DNA from: Imbricaverruca yamaguchii | Lineage: Eukaryota; Arthropoda; Thecostraca; Neoverrucidae | Reading direction: 5' to 3' | NCBI GenBank assembly: GCA_034440575.1 | Contig: JAOTOL010001562.1 | Location: forward strand, 1,338,001-1,402,000 | DNA length: 64,000 bases | In this document: positions 20,691 through 31,426 of the stretch, piece by piece | How positions within the stretch are numbered: the stretch's first letter is position 1 | Layout: each line of letters starts with the position of its first letter | Position numbers and translations under genes: made by a program | The notes under the pieces: model-generated | Database searches by the model: none | Told to the model about the DNA's origin: nothing | Seen by the model: the letters and a program-made list of their open reading frames with translations, nothing else

Positions 20691-20894
20691 ATCGCACCAA
20701 CAAAATACGCGGTCCCGTCACACGACAGTCCAGTCGCGTGATGCAGTTGTGCTGTTGGCCGGTGTAGTGGCCCAGGCCCACTTGCGGTGTCAAGTGGGTC
20801 TGGACGTCACGTCTGGACCGCCCAGTGACGTCACGTATGGACCGACCAGTGACGACACCGGCCAGTGGTGGCGGCAGCCTCTCACGGTGACGTG
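20691..20894. other. short unique spacer
   Basis: Unique sequence between the 51- and 64-bp arrays. It contains a few gtgacgtcac-like strings (20,806-20,833), but nothing else is recognised. Confidence 0.4.
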
Positions 20895-21700
20895 AGCCTG
20901 GCGCCATTGGCAGCACCTGGGACAGGCGTCTTCTGCTGCTGTGACGTGGCCCGGGCGCCAGACCGCGCCATTGGCAGCACCTGGGACAGGCGTCTTCTGC
21001 CGCTGTGACGTGGCCCGGGCGCCAGACCGCGCCATTGGCAGCACCTGGGACAGGCGTCTTCTGCCGCTGTGACGTGGCCCGGGCGCCAGACCGCGCCATT
21101 GGCAGCACCTGGGACAGGCGTTCTGCCGCTGTGACGTGGCCCGGGCGCCAGACCGCGCCATTGGCAGCACCTGGGACAGGCGTCTTCTGCCGCTGTGACT
21201 GGCCCGCGCCAGACGCGCCATGGCAACCGGACAGGCGTCTTCGCCGCTTACCCCCCCCAGGGCGCCAGACCGCGCCATTGGCAGCACCTGGGACAGGCGT
21301 CTTCTGCTGCAGTGACGGGCCCGGGCGCCAGGCCGCGCCATTGGCAGCACCTGCGACAGGCGTCTTCGCTGCTGTGACGTGGCCCGGGCGCCAGACCGCG
21401 CCATTGGCAGCACCTGCGACAGGCGTCTTCTGCTGCTGTGACGTGGCCCGGGCGCCAGACCGCGCCATTGGCAGCACCTGGGACAGGCGTCTTCTGCTGC
21501 TGTGACGTGGCCCGGGCGCCAGACCGCGCCATTGGCAGCACCTGCGACAGGCGTCTTCTGCTGCAGTGACGTGGCCCGGGCGCCAGGCCGCGCCATTGGC
21601 AGCACCTGGGACAGGCGTCTTCTGCTGCAGTGACGTGGCCCGGGCGCCAGGCCGCGCCATTGGCAGCACCTGCGACAGGCGTCTTCTGCTGCTGTGACGA
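20895..21700. repeat. 64-bp minisatellite with ATTGGC and TGACGTGG in each unit, about 13 units
   Basis: The core is cgccattggcagcacctggg, then acaggcgtcttctgctgctgtgacgtggcccgggcgccagac. Each full unit has ATTGGC (a reverse CCAAT box) and TGACGTGG (a CRE/bZIP half-site type). One unit around 21,190-21,260 is damaged by deletions. The open minus-strand frame is stop-free only because of the unit. Confidence 0.93.
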
Positions 21701-22734
21701 ATTGTCCGCGGCACGATTGTTATTTTCCATGTCCAGAATACGTTTAGCATAGGTGCTTAATTAAGCACGATATATTTGTCTTCGGCACAGGACAGTTGTA
21801 ATTTGTGCCCAGACACCAGCTGATATTTTGTATAATCTGGGCAACTAATGTGATCATCGCACACAATCGGCTGCGTTCAGTGTGTTTGCTGCGGCACAGT
21901 TTGAACAGCTCAGACTATATTGTTTAAATAAAGCCGCGGTGCGCATCACGTGGTCTACTCCGTGCTTTGCAGATGGAGCCAGGAAGTCATAGAACCGCAT
22001 GGTTTTTACAAATAAAAGAGGATGTCTCTAACTTCTTATATAGCGGTATTCTGGCGTCCTACATGCGGCTGTATTATGCCAGAATTGATTAATATCGGTT
22101 ATATTGCAACTCTGGCGACTTCGCTACCACGGATCAAATCTCAGTATCGTGGAAGCGGTTTCCAGGGGGAGTGTATTGACGACTATGCAATCTTGAGGGC
22201 ATGACGTAACACGCACAATATTGCCACACCAGCTGCCGCCTCATTACCAGAATTTGGACCATTCCTTGCGTCAGTAAGATATTTCTAGTTTATTTCCTTC
22301 GAATTCCCCCAGTCAAATATTCCCTCCGGATCTTATTCGACCTCTTGCAATTATGAAAATTGCAATGTGCCAATATTTATAATTGCTTGGGATGCTAGCT
22401 TTACCGTTAGACAAAGCCCCACCTATTATGTAGGACCCACTCGTCATGTACCGGTATCATCTCGGCCTAGCATTTACGTGGCTACCGGTGCCATCCACTT
22501 CCTATACTGTACAGTAAATATTACATAGTATGTGCGCTCCGCCCGCCAAGCTTGAACACGTCGTTTCACCACGCATTCAACATGTGTTCCACCAACAATA
22601 CACCTGCATTGCAAAGCACTACGATATTGCGCTCAACGGCCGTACGATTTGTGCAGTAACGGCACTATATTAGAAGTGTCAACTGATAAAAACCATAGGT
22701 TGTCAGACGATACAGACCCATGCGCAGGTAATGA
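21701..22734. other. intergenic, unique sequence
   Basis: AT-richer DNA after the 64-bp array. Nothing recognised. Confidence 0.4.
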
Positions 22735-22950
22735 GAATCGAACACTCCAGAGGTTGGTGGAGATACGGACCCTCCATTGGTTGGTACTGCCACGCAGAGC
22801 AGTAGGCTACAACACGGCACGACTTATCCTGCACGTAGCAGAACCGGGTCCTCCAGAGGTTGGTGGCAAGATACGGACCCTCCATTGGTTGGTGCTGCCA
22901 CACGGAGCAGTAAGTTATAACACGGCGCGACTCGTCCTGCAGCAAACAGC
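22735..22950. repeat. two tandem copies of an about 115-bp unit
   Basis: tccagaggttggtgg and tacggaccctccattggttg recur about 115 bp apart, with flanking sequence also matching at perhaps 80-85% by eye. Old tandem duplication; no coding role seen. Confidence 0.7.
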
Positions 22951-23715
22951 GAGTGGTTGGCACAGAACTCACCAAGTGATAGTGGACGCTCGAGTTGGTC
23001 TTCGAGATCCGAAAGCCCTTCGGCATCAAGTACATCTGAGGCGAAATGGTTGGGTTGAAGCATTGCATTGGTGCTGAAACAACCACAGGGGTCTAAACAG
23101 CTGACCTTCACCGCAAAACCTCCGATAAGGCTGCTCATCATATACAGCCTTAAGAGCACGGCGGTCACATTTGTTGGGAAGGTCGATTGGTAATGTTCGA
23201 TAGATCGAGTGCGCTTGTCCATTCAATGCAGCAGTTGTAGGTAAGTTTGTTTTACCGCGAGGTGGTAGTCTAGTGTCTGTCTTGATCTACAACAGATTCG
23301 CAAATCAAACAAGCGTTACTTGCCCTTGTATTGCCCGGGCTGATTATTAAACAATACGGCGACCACTTGATCAACAGTTTCCCAACCCAGCAAAAGCAAA
23401 CACCAGCGAGGATACGCCTCTAAGTTTCCACAGCCACTGACGACGGACTCGCGCGCAGCGCACCACCGCGCGGTAGCGTCTCGCCTCGCCGACCGTCCAG
23501 ACCCGGCTGCCTGACCAGGGTCAGTCACGCACCACACGGCCACACCCATCACGGGTCAATCTCGTGCCCGAACTCGGAGGGAGGGACTCTGTCGACGACT
23601 TCCAGCCCGCTGCCCTGCGTATGCAATGATGGTGACATGGGTATCAGAATGGTGCCATGGCACAATGACACCGCATCCGCCGACCGGCCGTCGTCGCCGG
23701 TGAGAACGGAAACCG
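22951..23715. other. intergenic, unique sequence
   Basis: Nothing recognised in this stretch apart from ordinary unique sequence. Confidence 0.4.
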
Positions 23716-23958
23716 ACTTGGCATAACATCCCCGGCCACAGCCGAGAATCGAGGCGTCAAATGCCGGTGTCAGCGCACCGGCCGACAGACGACAGCTTCT
23801 ATTATGAGCGTTCATGTCTGGACTGGACGAGTCTGAACACATGGGAGTCAAACGCATTTCGAAAGAGTGGGTCCGAAGTTGACTTCATTACACTGTATTC
23901 AAACGCTGCGTGCACCACGGACACAGACCTCAGCTCCTCCGTCCGGCAATCGATAATG
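23716..23958 (+). CDS. weak candidate coding exon upstream of the hairpin array
   Basis: Open frame including MPVSAHRPTDDSFYYERS, SCLDWTSLNTWESNAFRKSG and TDTDLSSSVRQSIMQ, entering the adjacent array at about 23958. Codon choice looks coding, and the frame is open from about 23,705. I know no homologue. In frame, the first array units read as a Thr/Pro/Ser-rich VEAPAGPVTT repeat until a TAG at 24103-24105. Donor and acceptor are not obvious, so this may be a chance frame. Confidence 0.25.
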
Positions 23959-24745
23959 CAGTGTAGAGGCACTAGCAGGGCCGGTCACTACACCGGCCGA
24001 CAGCACAGTGTAGAGGCACCAGCAGGGCCGGTCACTACAACGGCCAACAGCAGTGTAGAAGCACCAGCAGGGCCGGTCACTACACCGGCCAACAGCACAG
24101 TGTAGAGGTACCAGTAGGGCCGGTAACTACACCGGCCAACAGCAGTGTAGAGGCACCAGCAGGGCCGATCACTACACCGTCCAACAGCACAGTGTAGAGG
24201 CACCAGTAGGGCCGATCACTACACCGGCCAACAGCACAGTGTAGAGGCACCAGCAGGGCCGGTCACTACACCGGCCAACAGCAGTGTAGAAGCACCAGCA
24301 GGGCCGGTCACTACACCGGCCAACAGCACAGTGTAGAGGCACCAGCAGGGCCGGTCACTACAACGGCCAACAGCAGTGTAGAGGCACCAGCAGGGCCGGT
24401 CACTACACCGGCCGACAGCACAGTGTAGAGGCACCAGCAGGGCCGGTCACTACAACGGCCAACAGCAGTGTAGAGGCACTAGCAGGGCCGGTCACTACAC
24501 CGGCCGACAGCACAGTGTAGAGGCACCAGCAGGGCCGGTCACTACAACGGCCAACAGCAGTGTAGAGGCACCAGCAGGGCCGGTCACTACACCGGCCGAC
24601 AGCACAGTGTAGAGGCACCAGCAGGGCCGGTCACTACAACGGCCAACAGCAGTGTAGAGGCACTAGCAGGGCCGGTCACTACACCGGCCGACAGCACAGT
24701 GTAGAGGCACCAGTAGGGCCGGTCGCTACACCGGCCGACAGCACA
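23955..24745. repeat. 45/47-bp alternating minisatellite, each unit a potential hairpin
   Basis: About 17 units, mainly alternating between 47-bp (ending cggccgacagcacagtgtag) and 45-bp (ending cggccaacagcagtgtagag) forms, giving a 92-bp higher-order period. Most 47-bp units contain ggccggtcactacaccggcc, a perfect 7-bp stem (GGCCGGT/ACCGGCC) with a 6-base loop; the 45-bp units often have one stem mismatch (acaacggcc). Confidence 0.92.
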
Positions 24746-24940
24746 GTGAAGAGGGACCAGCGGGGCCTCTACACTGAGCAGCAGTGCACACAGCAGGTCG
24801 CTACACCGGCCAGGAGCACAGTCATTTATGGACGCACCTTGGTGTCGGGTCAGCACCACATCGTCGGTAGCAACCGGAGCAAGAGCGAGCTGTCTGATGT
24901 GATCAGTACCGACAGCGGTTTCCAGTCGCGACAGGCTTAG
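24746..24940 (+). CDS. weak candidate C-terminal coding segment downstream of the array
   Basis: Open frame RGLYTEQQCTQQVATP, then TLVSGQHHIVGSN and RSKSELSDVISTDSGFQSRQ, ending at TAG 24938-24940. Amino acid composition and GC-rich third positions look coding, and the end resembles a cytoplasmic Ser-rich tail. No family recognised. It may belong with 23716-23958 as a gene whose middle has been invaded by the minisatellite. Confidence 0.25.
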   Translation: MKRDQRGLYTEQQCTQQVATPARSTVIYGRTLVSGQHHIVGSNRSKSELSDVISTDSGFQSRQA

Positions 24941-26104
24941 TCAGTTAGTGCCAAACGCACGACGCGCGTACACAGCGACGACGGGCCGCTACCACTCTGC
25001 AGCCAAAGGCTCCAATAGTTGGATATTTGAGCTTTATTGGCGCCTCGACAAAACATGTAACCATTTGGTGTCCATAACAATAATACCAATCACGGCACAG
25101 CACAGCGCAGCACAGCAAATCACCACAGGTCCCTGCAGCTGTGTCGTGCAAAGGCAAACGCCTGTGTGCAACACGCATGCTTGCATGCTCGTTTTATGCA
25201 AGAAAATGTGTGCATATCATTCAGGAACTCAGATGGCTATTAAATTAATAATCATCGTAGAACTTTCAAAATCATTCATGTTCATGGTGTAAAACTTATG
25301 TTCTAAAGCGCAAGTTATCAATAAAATCCTATTTTCAATGCAATCATTACCATGTTCATATTCAGAGTCAAAATGAAAGCTGCTTTCAGACTTATGGCCG
25401 CACACGGATGGACAAAGTTACTAGATTCTTGAAATGTCCGTATGGTATTTTACAAACATCAAGCATATTTTGAACCACAGCTTGGTTATGACTGTCTAAT
25501 ACACGTTTCACATACGACTTCACTCAGACGAGTCATCTGTCTCGAAGAAGAGAATGCAGCCGTTGTTGCTGAAGGAGCGTTTCTGTTCCATGAGACTAGT
25601 TCATGTTGGCAAGCAAGGGCTTCAAATTACTACGTTAGTAATTGTATGGCATCAAATTGCTGGCGACTGAACATCACCCTTTCAGTCGCACAAAGCCAGT
25701 CCCAAGTGCGACGGCTCACTGAACGCCGGTTTGGTTATGGAAGTATTGAAATTACCATTAAAAGTGCACACAAATATTGTGAATCAAGGAACGATTGTAC
25801 CAGTGGAGTACATGAGTAGCTTATGACGTCATGAGCAAGCAATGTCTTGCATCATTTTTGCCAGCACTGAACAGCTGCTTCATCACATAATAATCTACGC
25901 CATCGCGTGTCAGCATAACAATGTATCGTTTTCATAAGCAAACTGACGCAGTAATTTAGCCCATGCGTGGGGCCTGCAAAACGACGCATCTATGCAGATC
26001 ACAAAAAATTAGCTTTGTAAGCTAACGACGATGCATACATGCATGTGTTTAAGCATTCGTATATAAAGACATAAAGACTTAAAATATTAGTGCAACTATG
26101 AGCC
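24941..26104. other. intergenic, unique sequence
   Basis: Contains a short cacagcacagcgcagcacag tract (25,095-25,115) and an open frame of 125 codons at 25,442-25,819 with no recognised homology. No gene is called. Confidence 0.4.
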
Positions 26105-27125
26105 ACAAGGGTCCTTCTTGGTTGCACTCTGTACACTGAACCAGTTGCCCACCAAATCTGTCAATCAGCCCTCCCTGTAATACTGAAAAGCAAGCCCTCT
26201 ATTTTTATAATGATTGTCTATGCTGTTTTTAAAGATGTTCAATGTGCTGCTACTGACAATGTTTTCTGGCAGCTGGTTCCAGTGTTCTACTACCCTGTTG
26301 GTGAAGAAAGTTTGCTTTAACCTTGTTCTGATGTGGTTAACTTTAATTTTGAATTTATGACCTCTAATTGGATCATTTCTGTTCAATTCAAACATTTCCC
26401 CAAGGTATCCCCTCTCCAGACCATGGACAAATTTAAAGACCTCGATGAGATCTCCTCTCAGAGATCTCATATGCCAGGTTGCTTATGCCATTAACAATTT
26501 TTGTAGCCCTCTTTTGTACTCTCTCTAAAAGCCAACAATCTTTTTCATAGCTAGGAGACCAAGCTTGGATGCAGTATTCCAAATGTGGCCTGACGTATGC
26601 ACAGTAAAGCTTCCTGATCACTTCCTCACTTCTGTATGATACCTTCCTATTTATTGCCCCGAGCATTATCAGTGCCTTCTTCCTGGCTTCCTTGGTCTGT
26701 TCTGATGCCCCTAGTTTTGTGTTTAGAATAACACCTAAATCCTTCTCCTGTTGAGTCACTGATAGCACTTGGCCACCCATCAAGTATGGAGCCTTCATAT
26801 GCTGCTTACGTACATGCATGATTTTGCACTTATCAAAATTAAATTTCATTTGCCATTCTTCGGACCACTTCACAACTTCACAAGTCTTTTTGCAGCGAGA
26901 TATGCTCATCTTGACCTGTTATTGCCCTAAAGACCTTCAAATCATCCGCAAATTTCAAAACTTTACTGCTTAGGCCACTTTCAATGTTATTTACAAATAT
27001 AATGAACAGTAGTGGCCCCAGTACTGACCCCTGGGGGACTGCACTAAGAACATTTTGCCATGACTTTGTACCATTTAGCATCACTCTTTGCTGTCTATCT
27101 GAAAGCCACAACTCAATCCACTGAT
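26105..27125 (-). mobile_element. 5'-truncated CR1-like LINE with decayed reverse transcriptase
   Basis: Read on the minus strand, it encodes the second half of a non-LTR reverse transcriptase. VPQGSVLGPLLFIIFVNNIE and the FADD catalytic motif lie in 27111-26878. The segment DLGVILNTKLGAS through YCAYVRPHLEYCIQAWSPSY lies in 26909-26433, and the C-terminal stretch LKQTFFTNRVVEHWNQLPEN in 26470-26165. At least two frameshifts separate these pieces, so it is inactive. The 5' end is truncated just inside the RT domain and abuts a (TA)n tract. The family assignment (CR1-like) rests on these motifs. It lies downstream of the dehydrogenase gene in the same orientation. Confidence 0.9.
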
Positions 27126-27131
27126 TTATTG

Positions 27132-27133
<2 letters not shown>

Positions 27134-27198
<65 letters not shown>
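27134..27198. repeat. (TA)n microsatellite
   Basis: Pure alternating TA run at the truncated 5' edge of the LINE. Confidence 0.97.
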
Positions 27199-27201
<3 letters not shown>

Positions 27202-27362
27202 TGTGTGCCGATATTACGATAATGCAGGGCTTCCTCTTCATCATCGACACAACACCCCGCCATTGGAATCCTTGGTGAGTCGGCCGTGTGATGTCACCAA
27301 CGGACTGTGCGACGTCATCGCGTGACGTCACCAGCAGACGGTGTGGTGTTGTGTGGCGTCAG

Positions 27363-27494
27363 TCAATAGCCGCGTTTCCAGTCGACCACGTGGAGGAGCG
27401 GCTCGCCACGACTGTACCGCTCCAGGTTATCCAGGAAGTCGCGGGCCACCGCGTGTGGCCTCGTGATGTTGCCGACGTGTGGCGTGATGGTCAC
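27363..27494 (-). CDS. GhrA-like D-2-hydroxyacid dehydrogenase, exon 6 (catalytic His and stop)
   Basis: It encodes VTITPHVGNITRPHAVARDF, then LDNLERYSRGEPLLHVVDW and KRGY-stop (TGA at 27365-27363). The family pattern is VTITPHVAAIT, GE---VD---GY. The His of TPHVG is the catalytic acid/base of the superfamily. Acceptor ccccggcag, phase 0, joined to exon 5 ending DMDQ. Confidence 0.95.
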   Translation of the reverse strand: MTITPHVGNITRPHAVARDFLDNLERYSRGEPLLHVVDWKRGY

Positions 27495-27582
27495 CTGCCG
27501 GGGACGGTCCGTCAGACCACCAGTTCTCACTACGCGGCCAGCTCACCGCCACTGACACATTATTGGGGTTTTACGGTGTCAG

Positions 27583-27660
27583 CTAGTTAGTTATTTGGGC
27601 ACCAGGGCACATCGACTATGGTGATCATTCGTGCCCTGGATATTATGTTGAGCCAACCCC
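27583..27660 (+). mobile_element. SINE tail domain, family B, copy 1
   Basis: ccagggcacatcgactatgg through cgtgccctgg forms a hairpin with a 9-bp outer stem (27602-27610 with 27631-27639). It resembles the tail hairpin of the family A SINE (acacatcgacc, gtcatgtagcg). No tRNA-like head is visible, so this is probably a 5'-truncated copy. Confidence 0.5.
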
Positions 27661-27817
27661 AATTCGATCATATTGCACCCATAACAACATTCTCACAAAC
27701 GAGTCATACTATCATGCACCAAGTGTAGATTGACATCTGACTGCAGCCAGCCTCTGAGGTCAGAGGGGGACGGGGGCAGAGGGCGGACTGACCTGACTCG
27801 CATCCAAGAGGGCGGAC

Positions 27818-27890
27818 TGGTTGGTTGGTTATTTGAGTTTTAGGGCGCATCGACCAGGTTTGGTCATTTAGCGCCCACAACTAATACTTT
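27818..27890 (+). mobile_element. SINE tail domain, family B, copy 2
   Basis: ttggttatttgagttttagg followed by a hairpin GGGCGC (27843-27848) / GCGCCC (27871-27876) with inner CGACC/GGTC pairing. Related to the copies at 27583, 36853 and 37838. Confidence 0.55.
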
Positions 27891-27924
27891 GCTACTTGCT
27901 AATTAGTTCAGCCTTCTCCAGAAG

Positions 27925-28665
27925 GCAGACTGACCTGGTTCATGTCCAAGATGGCGGATTGTCCTGGTCCATGTCCCAGAGGACGGACTGACCTGGTTCA
28001 TATCCCAGAGGACGGACTGAGCTGATCCATGTCCCAGATGGCGGACTGACTTGGTCCCCATTCCAGAGGGAGGTCGTACTGACCTGGTTCATGTCCCAGA
28101 GGGAGGTCGTACTGACCTGGTTCATGTCCCAGAGGGAGGTCGTACTGACCTGGTTCATGTCCCAGATGGAGGTCGTACTGACCTGGTTCATGTCCCAGAA
28201 GGAAGTCGTACTGACCTGGTCCATGTCCCAGAGGGAGGCCGTACTGACCTGGTCCATGTCCCAGAGGGAGGTCGTACTGACCTGGTTCATGTCCCAGAGG
28301 GAGGTCGTACTGACCTGGTCCATGTCCCAGAGGGAGGTCGTACTGACCTGGTTCATGTCCCAGAGGGAGGCCGTACTGACCTGGTCCATGTCACAGAGGG
28401 AGGTCGTACTGACCTGGTCCATGTCCCAGAGGGAGGTCGTACTGACCTGGTTCATGTCCCAGAAGGAAGTCGTACTGACCTGGTCCATGTCCCAGAGGGA
28501 GGCCGTACTGACCTGGTCCATGTCCCAGAGGGAGGTCGTACTGACCTGGTTCATGTCCCAGAGGGAGGTCGTACTGACCTGGCCCATGTCCCAGAGGGAG
28601 GTCGTACTGACCTGGTCCATGTCCCAGAGGGAGGTCGTACTGACCTGGTCCATGTCCCAGAGCGG
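27925..28665 (-). repeat. 33-bp minisatellite built from the donor of dehydrogenase exon 5
   Basis: On the minus strand each unit is ctctgggacatggaccag, the last 18 bases of exon 5, followed by gtcagtacgacctcc, the intron start. By reading the frame I count 19 units including the exon itself, all in register (33 bp = 11 codons, L-W-D-M-D/N-Q-V-S-T-T-S). Every regular unit retains the gtcagt donor; the distal part (27,925-28,070) is degenerate. A block of four variants recurs eight units apart, showing higher-order duplication. Confidence 0.93.
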
Positions 28666-28915
28666 ACTGTCGGCCGGCAGCGGCTCCGTCTCGAACACGT
28701 CCAGCACGGCGGCCGACAGCCAGCCGCGCCGCAGAGCCAGCACCAGGTCCGCCTGGTGCACCACGTCGCCCCGGCCGGCGTTCACCAGCACGGGCGCGTG
28801 GCGCAGCTGGCCGAGCACGGCCGGCGACAGCAGACCGCGCGTGGCCGGCGTGCTGGGCAACAGGTTACACACGTAGTCGGCCGACTGCAAAAACTCCACC
28901 AGAAGGTCCGTCGTG
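28645..28915 (-). CDS. GhrA-like dehydrogenase, exon 5 (cofactor domain with catalytic Arg and Glu)
   Basis: It encodes TTDLLVEFLQSADYVCNLLP, then STPATRGLLSPAVLGQL, APVLVNAGRGDVVHQADL and AAVLDVFETEPLPADSPLW. The family has LP-T--T-G-----L-----A-L-N-ARG--V---DL and LDVF--EPLP--SPLW. The Arg of NAGRG and the Glu of FETEPLP match the catalytic Arg and Glu. The acceptor is cttccctcag; its first base completes TA|C (Tyr) from exon 4. The donor is GACCAG|gtcagt, phase 0, first of 19 tandem copies. Confidence 0.95.
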
Positions 28916-28979
28916 CTGAGGGAAGACGATGCCAGATGGTAGACACGACGCCAGACGCTACACGGGCTGAGGAGAGGTC

Positions 28980-29139
28980 GGTCGGTTATTGGTTTTACGA
29001 CACATCGACTGTTGAGTCATGTAGCGTCGCCAACCTCTCACGCCGATTGGTTGCGAGCGAAGAGTAGCGACAGGTGAGACTCGAACCCACAACCTTTCGA
29101 TTTTGAGACAAGCAGCTTACCCCTAGGCTACTCGTCCCC
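28980..29139 (-). mobile_element. tRNA-derived SINE, family A, copy 2
   Basis: Clear sequence match to 3930-4090 over its whole length. The minus strand starts ggggacgagtagcctagggg and contains the B-box GGTTCGAGTCT. The tail hairpin is at 28998-29029. It lies in the dehydrogenase intron between exons 4 and 5, in gene orientation. Confidence 0.87.
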
Positions 29140-29600
29140 GGGGTTAGGAGAGTGGATGTCAGACGATAGACACGTCATCAGACACTGTACGGGCTGAAGG
29201 GGAGGGATGTCAGATGGTAGCCACGTCGTCAAACACTACACGGGCTGAAGGAGAGGGATGTCAGATGGTAGCCACGCCACCAGACGGTCCACCGTGCTGA
29301 GGAGAGGGGATGTCAGATGGTAGATACGTCATCAGACGGTCCACAGTGCTGAGGAGAGGGGATGTCAGACGGTAGCCACGCCACCAGATGGTCCACCGTG
29401 CTGAGGAGAGGGAAGGTCAGACGGTAGATACGTCATCAGACGGTTCATGGGTTCAGGGGAAGGGATGGCAGACGGTAGACACGTCACCAAACGGTTCACG
29501 AGCTGGGAGGAGGGGTGTCAGAAGGTAGAAACTCCGCCAGATGGTGCATGGACTGAGGGGAGCGGTGTGGTGACAATACCAGACTGCAAACATCTCAACA
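29140..29600. repeat. about 55-bp degenerate minisatellite, 8 units
   Basis: Recurring gagaggggatgtcagacggt and agccacgccaccagatggtc with indels, starting directly after the SINE. Intronic. Confidence 0.8.
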
Positions 29601-30561
29601 AATGATCCACGACCCCCCCCCGACAGCCGCAATACTTGCCAGACAAGCCCAGACTATGGCTGGAGTGAGCCTCACACTTCCCTTATGCACAGGAAGCACC
29701 AACAATGCAGAGTTGTCCAGACACCACGACAACTTACCTTCATTCACACCACGGAATAATTGATTCATGACACCTCTGTGGCAATGGATATCAGGTATCA
29801 TATTCCAATTAGTTATCAGGAAGAGACTGTGTATCCTTGAGTTTGTGTGCCATAGATTACATGGCAAATGACGCTGACATATCTGGTACATAATGCCACC
29901 GTAGCAGCGGAATTTTCCTAGATAATATTTTTTTTTTTTTTTTTTGGGGGGGGGGTGAAGAATAGGTTTTGCATGCTATTCCTTGCAGTTAATGTTCATA
30001 TGTTCCATGGGTTCCATATTAAACATCAGCAACATTCGACGGAGATGGAGCAAGTACCCAGCAAACGTACTGAAGGTTTAGCCCCTGTACCACCGTAGTA
30101 TGTTTGACAGCAGGAAAACGTCACCCTGGAATGCTGCCATGCACAACATCATTATCTTGTGAAAACTAGCATTTCCTTTCAAAAGTAGTGAATTCAATGA
30201 CGTCGCTTGACAGTGGACTGTCACAGTCTTGCTGTTCTTCCGAACAAATCTTCAATGCCCGTGGAGTTTCATTACTGAACTTCAATTGTAGCGATAAGAT
30301 GCTGCATAGTTCTGAAGGACATAATGGCTTGCATAAACGCGCTTTGTTCTCCGATCACTTACCTTAATTATACAATACCTTAAACCTCCTATTCCTTGAG
30401 GTGCAAATAGAAACAAAGTACTCAAAATTGGCAAAGGGTAAAAGAAAACGTTTTTCCATAGCCACACAGACGGTGTTAGCCGTCATCACAGGTCTCCATG
30501 TCCGAGAGACAGGGTCAGGAATCACAAACACAGCATGTGTCGGACATGGCTGGCTGCTCAC
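29601..30561. other. dehydrogenase intron, unique sequence
   Basis: Contains a poly-T/poly-G tract at 29,928-29,955. Nothing else recognised; the donor of exon 4 is at 30,561. Confidence 0.4.
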
Positions 30562-30649
30562 TAGATCCTGTCGAAGCTGTAGTTGGCAGGCTGCTCGGTC
30601 CTGGCCAGACCCAACACCGTGCAGCCCAGCTGCTTCATCAGCGCCCCGA
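30562..30649 (-). CDS. GhrA-like dehydrogenase, exon 4
   Basis: It encodes VGALMKQLGCTVLGLARTEQ then PANYSFDRIY, directly following the GTGQMG nucleotide-binding loop of exon 3. This is the helix and second strand of the Rossmann fold. It enters with TC (completing G|TC, Val) and leaves with TA (completed to Tyr by exon 5). Acceptor ctccgtacag, donor ATCTA|gtgagc. Phases fit both neighbours. Confidence 0.92.
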
Positions 30650-31105
30650 CTGTACGGAGACGTGTCAGACGTGTCAGTCAAACGGGAGGGGCACGCGACA
30701 ACCACGGATACGTGTCAGAAGTGTCAGTCAGCTCGGAGGGGCACGCGACAACCACGCAGACGTGTCAGAAGTGTCAGTCAGCTCGGAGGGGCACGCGACA
30801 ACCGCGCAGACGTGTCAGAAGTGTCAGTCAGCTGGGAGGGACACGCGACAACCACGCAGACGTGTCAGAAGTGTCAGTCAACCGGGAGGGGCACGCGACA
30901 ACCGCGCAGACGTGTCAGAAGTGTCAGTCAGCTCGGAGGGACACGCGACAACCGCGCAGACGTGTCAGAAGTGTCAGTCAACCGGGAGGGGCACGCGACA
31001 ACCACGGATACGTGTCAGAAGTGTCAGTCAACTGGGAGGGGCACGCGACAACCACGGATACGTGTCAGAAGTGTCAGTCAGCCGGGAGGGGCACGTGACA
31101 ACCGT
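30650..31105 (-). repeat. 50-bp minisatellite abutting the acceptor of dehydrogenase exon 4
   Basis: About nine units of 50 bp (core cgtgtcagaagtgtcagtca, then gctcggaggggcacgcgacaaccacgcaga). The array touches the exon 4 acceptor region directly: the sequence next to the exon (ctgtacggagacgtgtcag) resembles the unit join (aaccacggatacgtgtcag). Only a few exon-side bases look shared, weaker than at other junctions. Confidence 0.9.
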
Positions 31106-31426
31106 GCAGTCATCGCACGCGTGTCGGACACAAGACCTAAATGACACTTTATGGCTGAACCGGTGGGAAGCCAGATCGGTGAATCAATTCGACGTTTGAT
31201 TAGTCTAATTTATTCATTTCATTTTACCTGAGCAATTATCTACAGCTACACCTCATCAAAGCCGAACTCATGCTACGATACTACACTCAATTCTCCAGCA
31301 GTCGTGCAGATACACGCATCCAGCAGCACTAAGCCCGCACCCGTATCGAGTACTTCCGCGTCAGGTTAATGATAACAAAAACTTGATTCTCATTAATTCG
31401 AACGCGCCCCACGTACCTGGCGTCCA
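31106..31426. other. dehydrogenase intron, unique sequence
   Basis: Nothing recognised in this part of the intron between exons 3 and 4. Confidence 0.4.

Noticed and set aside
19228..21750. Overlapping frames of 200-490 codons on both strands
   Set aside because: They follow the 51- and 64-bp tandem units and continue across both arrays and the spacer. Open frames on both strands at once are expected from stop-free repeats.
7846..24745. CRISPR-like regular repeats
   Set aside because: These are direct tandem repeats without unique spacers in a eukaryotic, intron-containing context.
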